DNA from: Pleurocapsa sp. PCC 7327
GTDB lineage: Bacteria; Cyanobacteriota; Cyanobacteriia; Cyanobacteriales; Microcystaceae
Direction: 5' to 3'
Assembly: GCF_000317025.1 (NCBI RefSeq)
Contig: NC_019689.1
Span: 1,465,501-1,529,500, forward strand
Length of the DNA stretch: 64,000 nucleotides
In this document: in pieces, positions 1 through 9,090 of the stretch
Position numbering within the stretch: the first letter of the stretch is position 1
Layout of the letters: every line of letters begins with the position of its first letter
Notes under the pieces: generated by a model
What the model was told of the DNA's origin: nothing
What the model saw: only the letters and a program-made list of their open reading frames with translations
The model's database searches: none
Program-made: the position numbers and the translations under genes

Positions 1-1642
1 GTGTAGCTGCTACGATGTTGCCAAACTCTGTTTTGTACCCAAGCAACCAAAGCAAACCGCCATCGTTCTTAATCATGGGGTTAGGGGGCGGCATCTCGCA
101 GTTAAGTTGACGAGCATAAAGTTTCTGTCCTTTGCCAAGGTTAATTGGTGTAGAAACGACGTTTTCAATGAACCAGGTGCTGGTCTTAGGAGTGCTCAGC
201 AAGACTGGTCCGATAGAGTGCCGAACTACTACAGGCTGCGATGCTGCATTCTCCAGTCCGCCACCTTCAAAATTGAACCTCTCAAAAATGACTGGATGCT
301 CGTTATTCTCGAAACGGAATAAAATCCCATCGGGGCGAAGCCAAGAATTGAAGCCGATGATGCGGCGCACGTTGCCGCGTACTATTACTGGTTTAGTTAA
401 GTTGTAGTATCCCCAAGGAAAGTAAATCGTGGTTTTACCTGAGTCGATCGCCTTTTGGATGCCATCGGAGTCGTCTTGGTCGTCATCGCGTTTGGCACCG
501 TAAGCTTCAACGTTTGCCCAGTTGTTCGAGTTATTATCGAAGAACTGCGGTGTCTCCTCAATAGCCAGGTTTAGGCTTTTCTGCGGCGAATCGAACAGGC
601 TTATCGGTGCAGTAGAAACAAATTCCTCTATTTTGGGACCGGCGATGAGTCGATCTGAGCTTCGAATGGCAGCTTGATAACCTTCGACACTGACATTTCG
701 TACAAAAATGTTAGTGGAATTTTCAATCGCTACAGCCTGCGGCGAACCGCCGCGAAGCTCCGAGTCAATCAAAACGATGGGTCCCGACCAGTCACCGCCG
801 TTCCTGATGGCAGGCACTGAATTGATGCTAGTCAGCTTGCGGATAGCTAGCACGAGGTCTTGATTCTCAATCCCGACCACATTCTGGTTCTCCAGTTGGA
901 TATTCTCAAGGATAACGTTGTAGAGAGCAGAACCGCCACGAATACCGATGTCAAAGCCTTTAACTGTCAAGTTTTTAATCAGACAGGGACCGACCTCGCG
1001 GGTCAAGTCTAGTCCAACGGCTCCTTTGCCGTCGCCAGAGACGATCGCAACGTTCTCCATTGCGCCAGTGTTGCTAGCATTGAAATCAACCCCAATAGCG
1101 CCAGGATTGCCCTTGCCGATATCGAAGGTCATGTCAAAAATGTAGTTATTGTGGGCGCGATTGCCAGCCCCAAGCTCTCCAGTTCCTAGCGATCCCGCTC
1201 TGGTTAGAGGTTTGGGTTGTGTTGGGTCGCTAAAGCCAGCGGTGTTGTCCTTTAGCTTGATAGTAGTTTTGCCAGAACCTTCGCCTTGCCAGGTGAGAAA
1301 AGCACCAAATATCCCATCTGCGCCCTTCCATTCGATCGCGTCGCTGACCAAATACGTCCCTGTTGGGAAGAACAGCGTCCGATGTTGGGTCAAGTTTTCC
1401 TGTACCGCTTGGCGAATGGCTGCCGTGTCGTCGGTAACGCCGTCGCCCTTGGCGCCGTAGTCCCGCACGTTCACCAGGTTGGCATCGGTGGGATAGATAA
1501 CCCTTGGATGAATTACCTTTGTGGTTACTGATGTAGTTACCGAACTGCTCATTCCTGAAAGACAAGAAGGAAACGCGATCGCCAATAGCAGACCGCACAA
1601 GACCAGAGAGCAAAATGTAACGATGGCAAAGCGAGAACGCAT
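1..1642 (-). CDS. Secreted two-module pectate-lyase-like beta-helix protein, 3' end outside window
   Basis: The frame is open from an ATG at 1642 to the left edge (547 codons), so the C-terminus lies outside the window. Residues 1-27 look like a signal peptide (basic start, hydrophobic core). Two copies of the pectate-lyase-superfamily (PF12708-type) entry motif are visible: VRDYGAKGDGVTDD near residues 59-72 and VEAYGAKRDDDQDD near residue 375, each followed by an 'xxYFPxGxY' strand. Between them are Asn/Gly-rich beta-helix rungs. Such proteins bind or cleave polysaccharides outside the cell. As the last visible gene of the polysaccharide locus it may be a lyase, hydrolase or anchoring protein; the substrate cannot be read from sequence. 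Confidence 0.85.
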   Translation of the reverse strand, partial: MRSRFAIVTFCSLVLCGLLLAIAFPSCLSGMSSSVTTSVTTKVIHPRVIYPTDANLVNVRDYGAKGDGVTDDTAAIRQAVQENLTQHRTLFFPTGTYLVSDAIEWKGADGIFGAFLTWQGEGSGKTTIKLKDNTAGFSDPTQPKPLTRAGSLGTGELGAGNRAHNNYIFDMTFDIGKGNPGAIGVDFNASNTGAMENVAIVSGDGKGAVGLDLTREVGPCLIKNLTVKGFDIGIRGGSALYNVILENIQLENQNVVGIENQDLVLAIRKLTSINSVPAIRNGGDWSGPIVLIDSELRGGSPQAVAIENSTNIFVRNVSVEGYQAAIRSSDRLIAGPKIEEFVSTAPISLFDSPQKSLNLAIEETPQFFDNNSNNWANVEAYGAKRDDDQDDSDGIQKAIDSGKTTIYFPWGYYNLTKPVIVRGNVRRIIGFNSWLRPDGILFRFENNEHPVIFERFNFEGGGLENAASQPVVVRHSIGPVLLSTPKTSTWFIENVVSTPINLGKGQKLYARQLNCEMPPPNPMIKNDGGLLWLLGYKTEFGNIVAAT

Positions 1643-1701
1643 GGTTGAAACTTTGTGCTTTTAAGATCTCGATTTAGGTAAAGCGTAATCCTGCCCAATT
1701 C

Positions 1702-3051
1702 TTATAATCGCGAGTAAATACGCTTGTTGATTTGATGTTCTTGCCATCGCAGACCAATGAGGCTGGCGATGTAAAGCATATAAGCGGGTTCTTCCATTTG
1801 GGTAAAAATCAAGCCGCAGACGAATACGGTAAGCATGAAGTACTTAGGCAGATCGTCCAAACAAAGTCTCCTCCACACAATAGAGCAAAGATATAAGTAG
1901 GCTCCCAACCCGATAAATCCAAAATCGCCCCAGATGCCTGCCCAACCCCAAAAAGGAGCAAAAAAGCTACTGCCATTCGCCAGCCAGCTTTCGGCTACGT
2001 CTTTCCAAACAATTTCGCTGACGGGAACGGTCTCGCCAATAGGAACCCTGGTGGCTCCCAGTGGGGATAGCAAGGAACTGTAGTCTCTCAGCATCCACCC
2101 TCCCATTCGGCTGACGGTGTGACCGGGACCGAGTCCGAACAACCAATTGACAGGCGAACGAAAGTAGGAGACGATTGTACGAATTCCTGTAAGCTTCAGT
2201 TTTGTCGCTTCGCCGTCCGGTCCGTACATTTCTGGTCTAGCCCAAGTAGTAAAACCGCTGAGAGCCTCGATGTTTTGCACAGCCCAGAGAAACACCACAA
2301 TAAATAAGATTATGCCTATTATATACAGCAGCGCTTTGCCAATCTGTTCGACATTGGCGATCGCCAGAATAAGAAATGCTAAGGCAAAGATCGGCACAAT
2401 CTGTTTGGCATCTGCTAATTGAATGTTTAAAAAACCAGCAACTAACACCGATGCTCTTAGCCACATGGGTTTTGTCTTAGCCGTTACAAAATAGTAGATG
2501 GCAAACGTACAAGAAACCGAAGCCCCGACAACATGCCCGGAACCCGACCGATAAAAAACCCCTTGGATATTGTCGCAATCTCCCGGTAAATGGCAAAAAC
2601 CCAAACCATATTGAACATAGATCAGAAATAGATGAAAAAAGACAAAACCTGTCATCCACCCTCGAATCCGCTCAAGGCTTTCCGAGGACATCGGAAGGCT
2701 AATTGTCGCAATCAGCAGCATGAATGGCTCAGCCAAAAGTAAAAACCCAAAGACTACATTGACAGCTCCCGCACCATTCCAAAGGGCACTAGCGAAACCA
2801 ACCGTCAGCAAGATCCACAAGCCAACCAGAAGTTGTTTAACAACTGCGATTTGCTTTCGGTCTGTAGGGCGAGTTTTGACTAAGGCAAAGATGAAGGCAA
2901 AAGGAACGGCAACGAAGTGAAAGAAATTAACGATTGATGGCGCTCCTGCCGAGTCAAGCAGGCGCGGGAAAAAAGCCGTTGCGAATGCAAATAGAATGAT
3001 TGTAGAAGTTTTGATAGATTCTTTTCTTTTGAGTGAAGTACTTGTGTTCAT
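1702..3051 (-). CDS. Wzy/O-antigen-ligase-like membrane protein
   Basis: The 449-residue protein is highly hydrophobic, with roughly ten membrane segments and a long extracytoplasmic stretch around residues 255-360. This layout is typical of Wzy polymerases and WaaL-type ligases, which join lipid-linked repeat units on the periplasmic face of the inner membrane. There is little sequence conservation in these families, so the call rests on topology, size and position among glycosyltransferases, a cupin and Wza/Wzc-type genes. It lies between the exostosin gene and the secreted beta-helix gene on the same strand. A ligase role is the main alternative. Confidence 0.7.
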   Translation of the reverse strand: MNTSTSLKRKESIKTSTIILFAFATAFFPRLLDSAGAPSIVNFFHFVAVPFAFIFALVKTRPTDRKQIAVVKQLLVGLWILLTVGFASALWNGAGAVNVVFGFLLLAEPFMLLIATISLPMSSESLERIRGWMTGFVFFHLFLIYVQYGLGFCHLPGDCDNIQGVFYRSGSGHVVGASVSCTFAIYYFVTAKTKPMWLRASVLVAGFLNIQLADAKQIVPIFALAFLILAIANVEQIGKALLYIIGIILFIVVFLWAVQNIEALSGFTTWARPEMYGPDGEATKLKLTGIRTIVSYFRSPVNWLFGLGPGHTVSRMGGWMLRDYSSLLSPLGATRVPIGETVPVSEIVWKDVAESWLANGSSFFAPFWGWAGIWGDFGFIGLGAYLYLCSIVWRRLCLDDLPKYFMLTVFVCGLIFTQMEEPAYMLYIASLIGLRWQEHQINKRIYSRL

Positions 3052-3084
3052 TGACTTGCCCAGCGCCTGCGGGTGCCGTTCTCA

Positions 3085-4188
3085 TTAGCTGATTTTTGAT
3101 AATAATCTACGTTCTTCTTGGCTTCGAGCGGAGAATGCTACGGGAATATGACGGTATAGGTTGGCAAAGAATCCCTTAGGAGATATTCTCTCTTCCCAGA
3201 TCCGGCGGCACTGATGCTGCAAATCTATAAATTCCTGAGGCGAGAGGTTGTCATGAAATTCAGCTATCTTCTCGGCAATAAATGGAAGTTCGCTCTCATC
3301 GACCCAGACGCAGTATTGCTTCCAATCAATCTCGAAGTCGTAGGGAAGGACGCAATCCGTATCTAGAAAAACTGGTATTCGTCCGCAGCAGAGGGCTTCA
3401 TAGAAGCGAAACGAGTAGTTTCCAGACCCCCGACAACAGAAGACATAATCGCTGTCTCTCATATTTTGTACGAATTCCTGCTGAATTTTCTCCTGTAAGG
3501 CCAAGTTGGGTTCGTGGAAAAAAAGTCGGTTTCTCTTGACGAAATTAGCTTCAATTAACGGACTTTTGGACAGGATAGACAACGCTAGAGTTCTTAAAAC
3601 ATGACCTATATGATATCTTGGGATTTTTCGCTGTACGAATAACTTTTCACTCCAGTGCAAAAAGAATTTTAAGTAGGTTTTAAGCGTTTTGCTGACCGAA
3701 AAACCGCAGAATCCCACGACGGGTTTCGCTTGCTTTCGCCTGATGGGAAGCTGATTATTAAAATATTTCTCAAGCAAGTCTTGGCTCCAAGCAGGAAAAG
3801 CAAAATCATTGACTCGTTTAACAGAGCGATATAGTGAATGGCGAAAGACCAGATCGCTTTCGACAGGTAATTCAAGATGGGAACAATCACCGCTGAAAAA
3901 GCTGATTACTGGTTTCTTGGCTTGTTTGGCTTTTTTCACCAGTCGAATTGGCGAACTCAAATTTTCAGAACTAAACACTGGCTCCCAATTAACGGGAATG
4001 ACGGCTAGATCGGCTTCTTCTAAAGAAGACATTTCAAACAACGAACGACCCATCTCTACATAAGGGTCGAAAATTCTGCTCCAAGAGCTTTCAGGCGGCT
4101 TGCCCCAAAAGGGGAATAGTATTGGCTCGTAGGTTGTTTCTTGCGGGATGCAGTTCCGTTCGGAGAAAATTTTCAGTTTCATAAGCAT
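3085..4188 (-). CDS. Exostosin (GT47)-family glycosyltransferase
   Basis: A 367-residue protein. The C-terminal third carries the exostosin-type signature: a stretch reading SDYVFCCRGSGNYSFRFYE followed by ALCCGRIPVFLDT and 'LPYDFEIDWKQ' (about residues 255-310), as in bacterial GT47-like proteins. It probably adds a sugar to the repeat unit at the cytoplasmic face of the membrane. The start reads Met-Leu-Met; the second ATG (4182) overlaps, as ATGA, the stop of a short upstream open frame (4179-4352) and may be the true start. The DNA is somewhat more A/T-rich than the neighbouring GT4 genes, as is common for polysaccharide genes acquired by exchange. Confidence 0.8.
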   Translation of the reverse strand: MLMKLKIFSERNCIPQETTYEPILFPFWGKPPESSWSRIFDPYVEMGRSLFEMSSLEEADLAVIPVNWEPVFSSENLSSPIRLVKKAKQAKKPVISFFSGDCSHLELPVESDLVFRHSLYRSVKRVNDFAFPAWSQDLLEKYFNNQLPIRRKQAKPVVGFCGFSVSKTLKTYLKFFLHWSEKLFVQRKIPRYHIGHVLRTLALSILSKSPLIEANFVKRNRLFFHEPNLALQEKIQQEFVQNMRDSDYVFCCRGSGNYSFRFYEALCCGRIPVFLDTDCVLPYDFEIDWKQYCVWVDESELPFIAEKIAEFHDNLSPQEFIDLQHQCRRIWEERISPKGFFANLYRHIPVAFSARSQEERRLLSKIS

Positions 4189-4352
4189 ATTGCTGAGTTG
4201 TCTGAAAAATTACCTCGGCACTGAAATCTAAGTAGATGCTCCAACGATTCTACGCCTCGAACGGTAAAATCAAGGGGAACATAACGGCGCATAGAGGGTT
4301 TTGAAGGCATCTTGGCGAGCAATAGTCGCAAACCGTCAAAATATCTTTCGTC
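4179..4352 (-). pseudogene. Possible remnant of a lost gene between two glycosyltransferases
   Basis: Between the GT4 gene ending at 4351 and the exostosin gene there is an uninterrupted minus-strand frame of about 57 codons. Its visible segment includes MRRYVPLDFTVRGVESLEHL. It starts inside the tail of the upstream gene in another frame and its TGA overlaps the exostosin second ATG as ATGA. It could be the C-terminal stub of a deleted gene. An open stretch this short can also arise by chance, so confidence is low and no family is recognised. Confidence 0.3.
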
Positions 4353-5547
4353 AACTTACAGGATCGGCAATGGCAAGTTGCGTGCAAGGATAACGAACCC
4401 GCTTGTAGATCTCGATAAGTTGTTGGTAGTTTTTCTCGGCAGTGTATTTGGTTTCATATTCCAGACGAGCTTCTCGACGCATCCGGGCAAGTTCTTTTGG
4501 GCGTGCTAGCAGCCAATCTACTTTGGCTGCCAAATCTTCTGGGTCGCCAGGACAAAAATGGAGACCAGTTCGATCGCGCTCGACCAGCTCGGCGAGCGCG
4601 CCTAGCCCCGCGGCAACTACAGGCGTTCCTTTGGCGAAAGCCTCGACTGCCACGCGACCGAAGGTTTCATACCATTTTGACGGAAAGATTAACATCGCTG
4701 CCTCTCCCATGAGATGATACACTTCCGACATGGGTCTGCGTCCCAACCATTCCACTTGAGAAAGTCGTTTGGTTGCTTCGATTACCTGACCGGCCAAGGG
4801 GCCATCGCCAATAATCCTGAGAGGAATTCGTCCATCTAGACGTTCCCAGGCTGCCAGCAGAGTGTCTATGCCTTTTTCTACCGAAAGCCGACCTACATAT
4901 AAGGCATAGCCACCATTTCCTTGACCGATTCCGGGGTCGGGATGAACAAAATTGGGTTTGACGACAATCTTGTCTGCTGGTAGTCCCCCTTTGATAAATT
5001 TCTGTCGGGCAAATTCAGTGAGAGCGATATAGCAATCCACCATCTCCGTCCAGGTAGACATGGCACGATGAACTGTCAGCATGAGAGCAGTTGCGCCAGT
5101 AGCTGCCCGACTGCCTCGATAGCAGCCATGCAAGATGCCGGGCCAGGGAATGGATTTTCCGCAACAGTCTTCACAGATACGCCCTTCTCGGAAAAGGAGG
5201 GCATTGGGGCACAAAAGGCGGTAGTTGTGCAAAGTTTGTACGACGGGGACTCCTTTAGTTTTAGCTGCATAATAAATCGAGGGAGAGATCGGAGGAAAAA
5301 AGTTGTGTACGTGTACCACATTATAGGAGTGTTCTGTTAGACGACGGCTGGCGATTTGATAGGCTTCATCAGACCAAATCGTCTTCAGGGCCATGCGCCA
5401 GAGAGCCGAGTCCGCTACGCAATCGTTGCTCTCCTCGTACACCTCAACTCGGTGTCCCATCTCCCGTAAAAGACCGCTTTCGGACTCAAACACTTCTTCC
5501 TCTCCGCCACGAATCTGATAGCGACTGTGTACGCTCAGAATTTGCAT
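4351..5547 (-). CDS. GT4-family glycosyltransferase
   Basis: A 398-residue GT-B enzyme. The N-terminal acceptor domain opens with SVHSRYQIRGGEEEVF, where the GGEE loop is typical of retaining GT4 enzymes. The donor domain carries YVGRLSVEKGIDTLLAAW near residue 215 and the ETFGRVAVEAFAKGTPVVA segment with the E-x7-E nucleotide-sugar motif near residues 300-315. It is predicted to transfer a sugar from an activated nucleotide donor to a lipid-linked intermediate at the cytoplasmic membrane face. It lies in a run of same-strand glycosyltransferases. Donor and acceptor cannot be assigned. Confidence 0.9.
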   Translation of the reverse strand: MQILSVHSRYQIRGGEEEVFESESGLLREMGHRVEVYEESNDCVADSALWRMALKTIWSDEAYQIASRRLTEHSYNVVHVHNFFPPISPSIYYAAKTKGVPVVQTLHNYRLLCPNALLFREGRICEDCCGKSIPWPGILHGCYRGSRAATGATALMLTVHRAMSTWTEMVDCYIALTEFARQKFIKGGLPADKIVVKPNFVHPDPGIGQGNGGYALYVGRLSVEKGIDTLLAAWERLDGRIPLRIIGDGPLAGQVIEATKRLSQVEWLGRRPMSEVYHLMGEAAMLIFPSKWYETFGRVAVEAFAKGTPVVAAGLGALAELVERDRTGLHFCPGDPEDLAAKVDWLLARPKELARMRREARLEYETKYTAEKNYQQLIEIYKRVRYPCTQLAIADPVS

Positions 5548-5619
5548 GAGACTTAATCCTCTTTTAGTTGGAAAACGCGAGTTCGATGCAGTCTCAACTT
5601 TTTCGGCAACGCCTAATTT

Positions 5620-6894
5620 TCAAACAATTTTGGGGTTAATCGTTTGGGCGATCGCTTTTTGGCGAGCGACGATCTCTTCGTAAAGCTGCACCAGGCGCTT
5701 GCCTTTGACTTGCCAGCTATGATGGTTTTTGACTAACAGTTGTCCGCTCCGTCCCATGCTTTTCCGAAGCTGGGAGTCTCGAACTAAGCGAACCATTGCT
5801 TCTGCCATGTCGCTGACGGTTTCATCGGGCGTGCGAGCTGGAATTTTAAATCCAGTTTTCTCAGTTACTTGAACGGCTGGCCCTCCTAAATCGAGGCAGA
5901 TGACCGGGCGACCTGCTGCCATTGCCTCCAAACACACCCAGCCCCCTGAGTCATGCAAGCTAGGATGAACCAAGACATGACATTCCTCTAACTTACGCAG
6001 CGTTTCTTCTCTTGGCAGTCTGCCCCAAAATTTAACCTGTGAAGCAATTCCCAGTTTCTGAGCCAGAATTGTCAGCCGCTCCCGTTCGGGACCGTCGCCT
6101 AGCAACCAATACTCGGCATCAGGCAAGTTGGCTTTGGCAAAGGCACGCAATCCTAGGTGAAAGCCTTTCCAATGCAAAAGCCGACCCATGCTAATAAATC
6201 TTACGGGAGATCCTTCGGGCATCTCGTACTGGGCAAGACGCGCGATTTCGTCTTCTGAAAGACCCGATTCTGGAAGAACTTGCACGTCTGTCGCCCCCAT
6301 TTTGAGCAATCGCTTGGCTGTATCTTCGGTTGTGGCGCGGATAGCAGCACTTCTCTTGGCAGTCAGATATACGAAGGGATCGCGTTCGCCAATCCAGCGT
6401 ACAAAGCTGCGTGCGGTTTCGTATGCTCTAGCTCGAAAGCTAAAATCCTGCCAAAAAGCTCCAGGTGCGGATTCCCCACCACCTACCGGACCCCAGACAA
6501 AAGGTACGGGCAGCAAGGCAAGAAAGCTGGGACTTGAGTACTTGACAAAAGTCACGTGATGTGAAATTTCAAACCCGATTTCCCGATGTAGGCGACGGGC
6601 AACAAAATAAGCATAAATCTGCCAGAGATAGTAGTGGATTTGCATGGCGCCGCTTTGACCCCAGCGCATGCTATCCTTCCAGAAGGGGAGAGCAAAGTAA
6701 ACAAAGTGTAAGTTAGGAATGGGATGGCGAGCTAGTTCGGCTTCAATGATTTCCCTACTTTCATCTGGGCGAGTCAACACCCAGACATCGTGGTACTTGG
6801 CGACTTCTCGAGCAACATTCCAACCCACTCCGGGCTCAGATCCTCTACCAGGCTCGCAAGAATAGGCGGACATCAAAACTTTTAGTCGTTTCAT
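5620..6894 (-). CDS. GT4-family glycosyltransferase
   Basis: A 424-residue GT-B protein opening with MKRLKVLMSAYSCEPGRGSE, a frequent N-terminal pattern in cyanobacterial GT4 enzymes. The C-terminal domain has SMGRLLHWKGFHLGLRAF near residue 235 and CLEAMAAGRPVICLDLGGPA near residues 335-355, the nucleotide-sugar site. Its ATG overlaps the stop of the upstream GT2 gene as ATGA (6891-6894), which fixes the start and implies translational coupling. It probably adds one residue of the exported repeat unit. Confidence 0.9.
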   Translation of the reverse strand: MKRLKVLMSAYSCEPGRGSEPGVGWNVAREVAKYHDVWVLTRPDESREIIEAELARHPIPNLHFVYFALPFWKDSMRWGQSGAMQIHYYLWQIYAYFVARRLHREIGFEISHHVTFVKYSSPSFLALLPVPFVWGPVGGGESAPGAFWQDFSFRARAYETARSFVRWIGERDPFVYLTAKRSAAIRATTEDTAKRLLKMGATDVQVLPESGLSEDEIARLAQYEMPEGSPVRFISMGRLLHWKGFHLGLRAFAKANLPDAEYWLLGDGPERERLTILAQKLGIASQVKFWGRLPREETLRKLEECHVLVHPSLHDSGGWVCLEAMAAGRPVICLDLGGPAVQVTEKTGFKIPARTPDETVSDMAEAMVRLVRDSQLRKSMGRSGQLLVKNHHSWQVKGKRLVQLYEEIVARQKAIAQTINPKIV

Positions 6895-7799
6895 AGGCTA
6901 TCTCCAACCTCGATGGTTTTGGGTCTTAGCCCTAACATCAATTGCAGTTTTGCCCACTTTCCTAACCATAAAATTAGCTTAAGCGTAAAAAATGACAGTC
7001 CTAGAAGCGGACCATACCGTTCTGTTTGATAGAAGAATGCAGTGGGTAAACGATAGGGAGATTTTTTACTCCAAAATAAAGCTTTAAAGGTTGCAACTGG
7101 AGTCAAACCGGGACGAAAATAGCTATGAAAATCGAGTTTTGGGTGAACGGGACCAAAGAGGTTGACCTTGAGATCTCCCACAACGCAGGCTTTAAATCCA
7201 GCGCGAGTGGCTCTCAAAATATACGTATCATCCCCCGAATAATGAGGAAATTTGTAGGTATCTGGAGGACCTATCTTGCGGAAGACAGAAGCAGGAATGC
7301 CTACGCACCAGCCAGATAAGCCATCGACGTAAATTACTTCTCCTGGACGAGCAGCACAACCTTTGCGACCTTTAAAAGCATTGTGGGTGCTGATGGATAA
7401 ACTAGAAGACATACGAACATAGCAGCTAGGTCCGACAATGGTGTCTGGATGAGCCTGCATAAACGCTATTAACTGCGATAGGGCATCCGGTTCGGGAAAA
7501 CAGTCATCATTAAGCCAGATGAAATATTTGGCTCCCTGTTGGGAGGCATAGTGCATAGCCTTTGCCATTGCTCCCGTCCACCAGAGATCTCCGTTACCTG
7601 GTAAAACGGCAACATCTGGGTAGAGAGCATTGACCGCTTCCGCCGTCCCGTCAGTAGAACCATCGTCTACAATGACAACGTGATAGCGCTGTAAATCTCC
7701 GGACTTTTTGAGATTGTCCAAACACGCTAAAGTCGTCTCTTTGCGATTGTAAACGGGAATGAGAATGTAGACAGGCTCTTTGAAATGAGCTTGAGACAT
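6891..7799 (-). CDS. GT2-family glycosyltransferase
   Basis: A 302-residue GT-A enzyme. VIVDDGSTDGT near residues 44-54 binds the nucleotide and WLNDDCFPEP near residue 98 supplies the metal-binding acidic motif. A LSGWCVGIP stretch and a FPHYSGDDTYILRA stretch (about residues 165-215) match the rhamnosyltransferase-like branch of GT2. The last 70 residues include a hydrophobic region that may hold the enzyme at the membrane. It overlaps the next gene by 4 bp. The sugar is not determinable; rhamnose is a plausible inference only. Confidence 0.88.
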   Translation of the reverse strand: MSQAHFKEPVYILIPVYNRKETTLACLDNLKKSGDLQRYHVVIVDDGSTDGTAEAVNALYPDVAVLPGNGDLWWTGAMAKAMHYASQQGAKYFIWLNDDCFPEPDALSQLIAFMQAHPDTIVGPSCYVRMSSSLSISTHNAFKGRKGCAARPGEVIYVDGLSGWCVGIPASVFRKIGPPDTYKFPHYSGDDTYILRATRAGFKACVVGDLKVNLFGPVHPKLDFHSYFRPGLTPVATFKALFWSKKSPYRLPTAFFYQTERYGPLLGLSFFTLKLILWLGKWAKLQLMLGLRPKTIEVGDSL

Positions 7800-7843
7800 A
7801 TTGAATCTTTGTAAAAAAACTCTAAGAGGATGTATTGTTTTGT

Positions 7844-9034
7844 TTATCGCTTATTCAGAACGAATTCAACAATTTCAGCTAAATGCTTTGATACAGCTTC
7901 TGGGGTATGATTGGTCATAATCTGCTTGGATTTTTCTCCCATTGGCTCGATCGCGTCGACGCGATCGATAAAGCGACTCATTAATTGTGCTAATTGTTCG
8001 GGATTGCGAGGATCGAACGCATAGCCATTCTCCCCATCGACTACCAGTTCTACTGCTCCTGCCCATTTGGAACAGAGAATGGGTTTGCCAAATATCATGG
8101 CTTCGACTGCAACTAAACCCCAAACATCCTCGATGGTAGGAAAAACAAAAACATCGGCTAGCTGAAAATAGGCTCCTACTCGTTCATACTTGACAGCGCC
8201 AACCCATTTGACTTGTTTTCCTAAGTTATGGGTTTTGACAAACTCTTCTAGTTCTAAGCGCTGCGACCCATCCCCAACCACGAGCAACGAGTAGTCTCGA
8301 TATCCCCGCTCTTCAAGCAAGGAGCAAGCTTGTAATAATTCATGCAAACCCTTTCTCGGAATGAGATGTCCGACAAAGAGAAATACGGGATGCTGCAATT
8401 GTAATTCAGCCAGGTCGAGGTTTTCAGAGTTTTGGGAGTAGGTTTTTGGATGGGGAACCAGATAGGGTCTGGCAAAAACCTTGTCCGCGCTAGCTCCGAG
8501 TATCTCCGTTAAATAGGTTTTTCCGATACGGTTATTGGTTACGAAGGCATCTGCTATCCTGGCGATTAACCGACGCTGGGATAGGCGCAGCCATGACTTT
8601 TGATAGTCCACTCCTGGCGAACTGCCATCGTAGAGAACGACCACTCGCCACCTGCACCACACTTTTAGCAGCAAAGCAAGAATAGTCCAAATAGAAAACC
8701 CCGTAGAGAAAACTATATCGGGATGAAACTCGAACAGGGGAGCGACAACGCGCGGAGACAAGTAGGTAAAGGAAGGCTTGTAGGTTTTAGACGTTCCAGG
8801 AATTGATAGGACTTTTATGCTTCCTACTTGCTTGACAGCGAAGGAATCTTCAAATCCAGGGAGAAAGCCGGGCCAATCGGCAGTAAATACCCTTGTCTGC
8901 GGAAAAAGACGGGTAAACTCGCTCATTATCGGCTGGTAGTAAGCTCCTGCTCCTTGCAGAAGCCAAGCGACTCGTGGGGAATTCTTGATACTACTCACCT
9001 GAGATATCTCTAAAGCCGCACCATCGTTAATCAT
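7844..9034 (-). CDS. GT4-family glycosyltransferase
   Basis: The frame opens with a TTG at 9058, but the ATG at 9034 (giving MINDGAALEIS) is a better start, for 396 residues. Motifs: RVAWLLQGAGAYYQP in the N-terminal domain, FVGHLIPRKGLHELLQACS near residue 220, and 'VEAMIFGKPILCSKWAGAVELV' split across the E-x7-E donor site near residue 330. It is a retaining GT-B glycosyltransferase of the polysaccharide run, expected to act at the cytoplasmic face of the inner membrane. Specificity is unknown. Confidence 0.88.
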   Translation of the reverse strand: MINDGAALEISQVSSIKNSPRVAWLLQGAGAYYQPIMSEFTRLFPQTRVFTADWPGFLPGFEDSFAVKQVGSIKVLSIPGTSKTYKPSFTYLSPRVVAPLFEFHPDIVFSTGFSIWTILALLLKVWCRWRVVVLYDGSSPGVDYQKSWLRLSQRRLIARIADAFVTNNRIGKTYLTEILGASADKVFARPYLVPHPKTYSQNSENLDLAELQLQHPVFLFVGHLIPRKGLHELLQACSLLEERGYRDYSLLVVGDGSQRLELEEFVKTHNLGKQVKWVGAVKYERVGAYFQLADVFVFPTIEDVWGLVAVEAMIFGKPILCSKWAGAVELVVDGENGYAFDPRNPEQLAQLMSRFIDRVDAIEPMGEKSKQIMTNHTPEAVSKHLAEIVEFVLNKR

Positions 9035-9090
9035 TTGCTTTATAACTCGCTCTGTCAAAATACCTATTTTCTATAAAATAAAGGGGGATG

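Noticed and set aside
1230-1613. 127-codon minus-strand open frame
   Set aside because: An out-of-frame reading of the secreted beta-helix gene; the true frame is open from 1642 to the window edge and shows family motifs.
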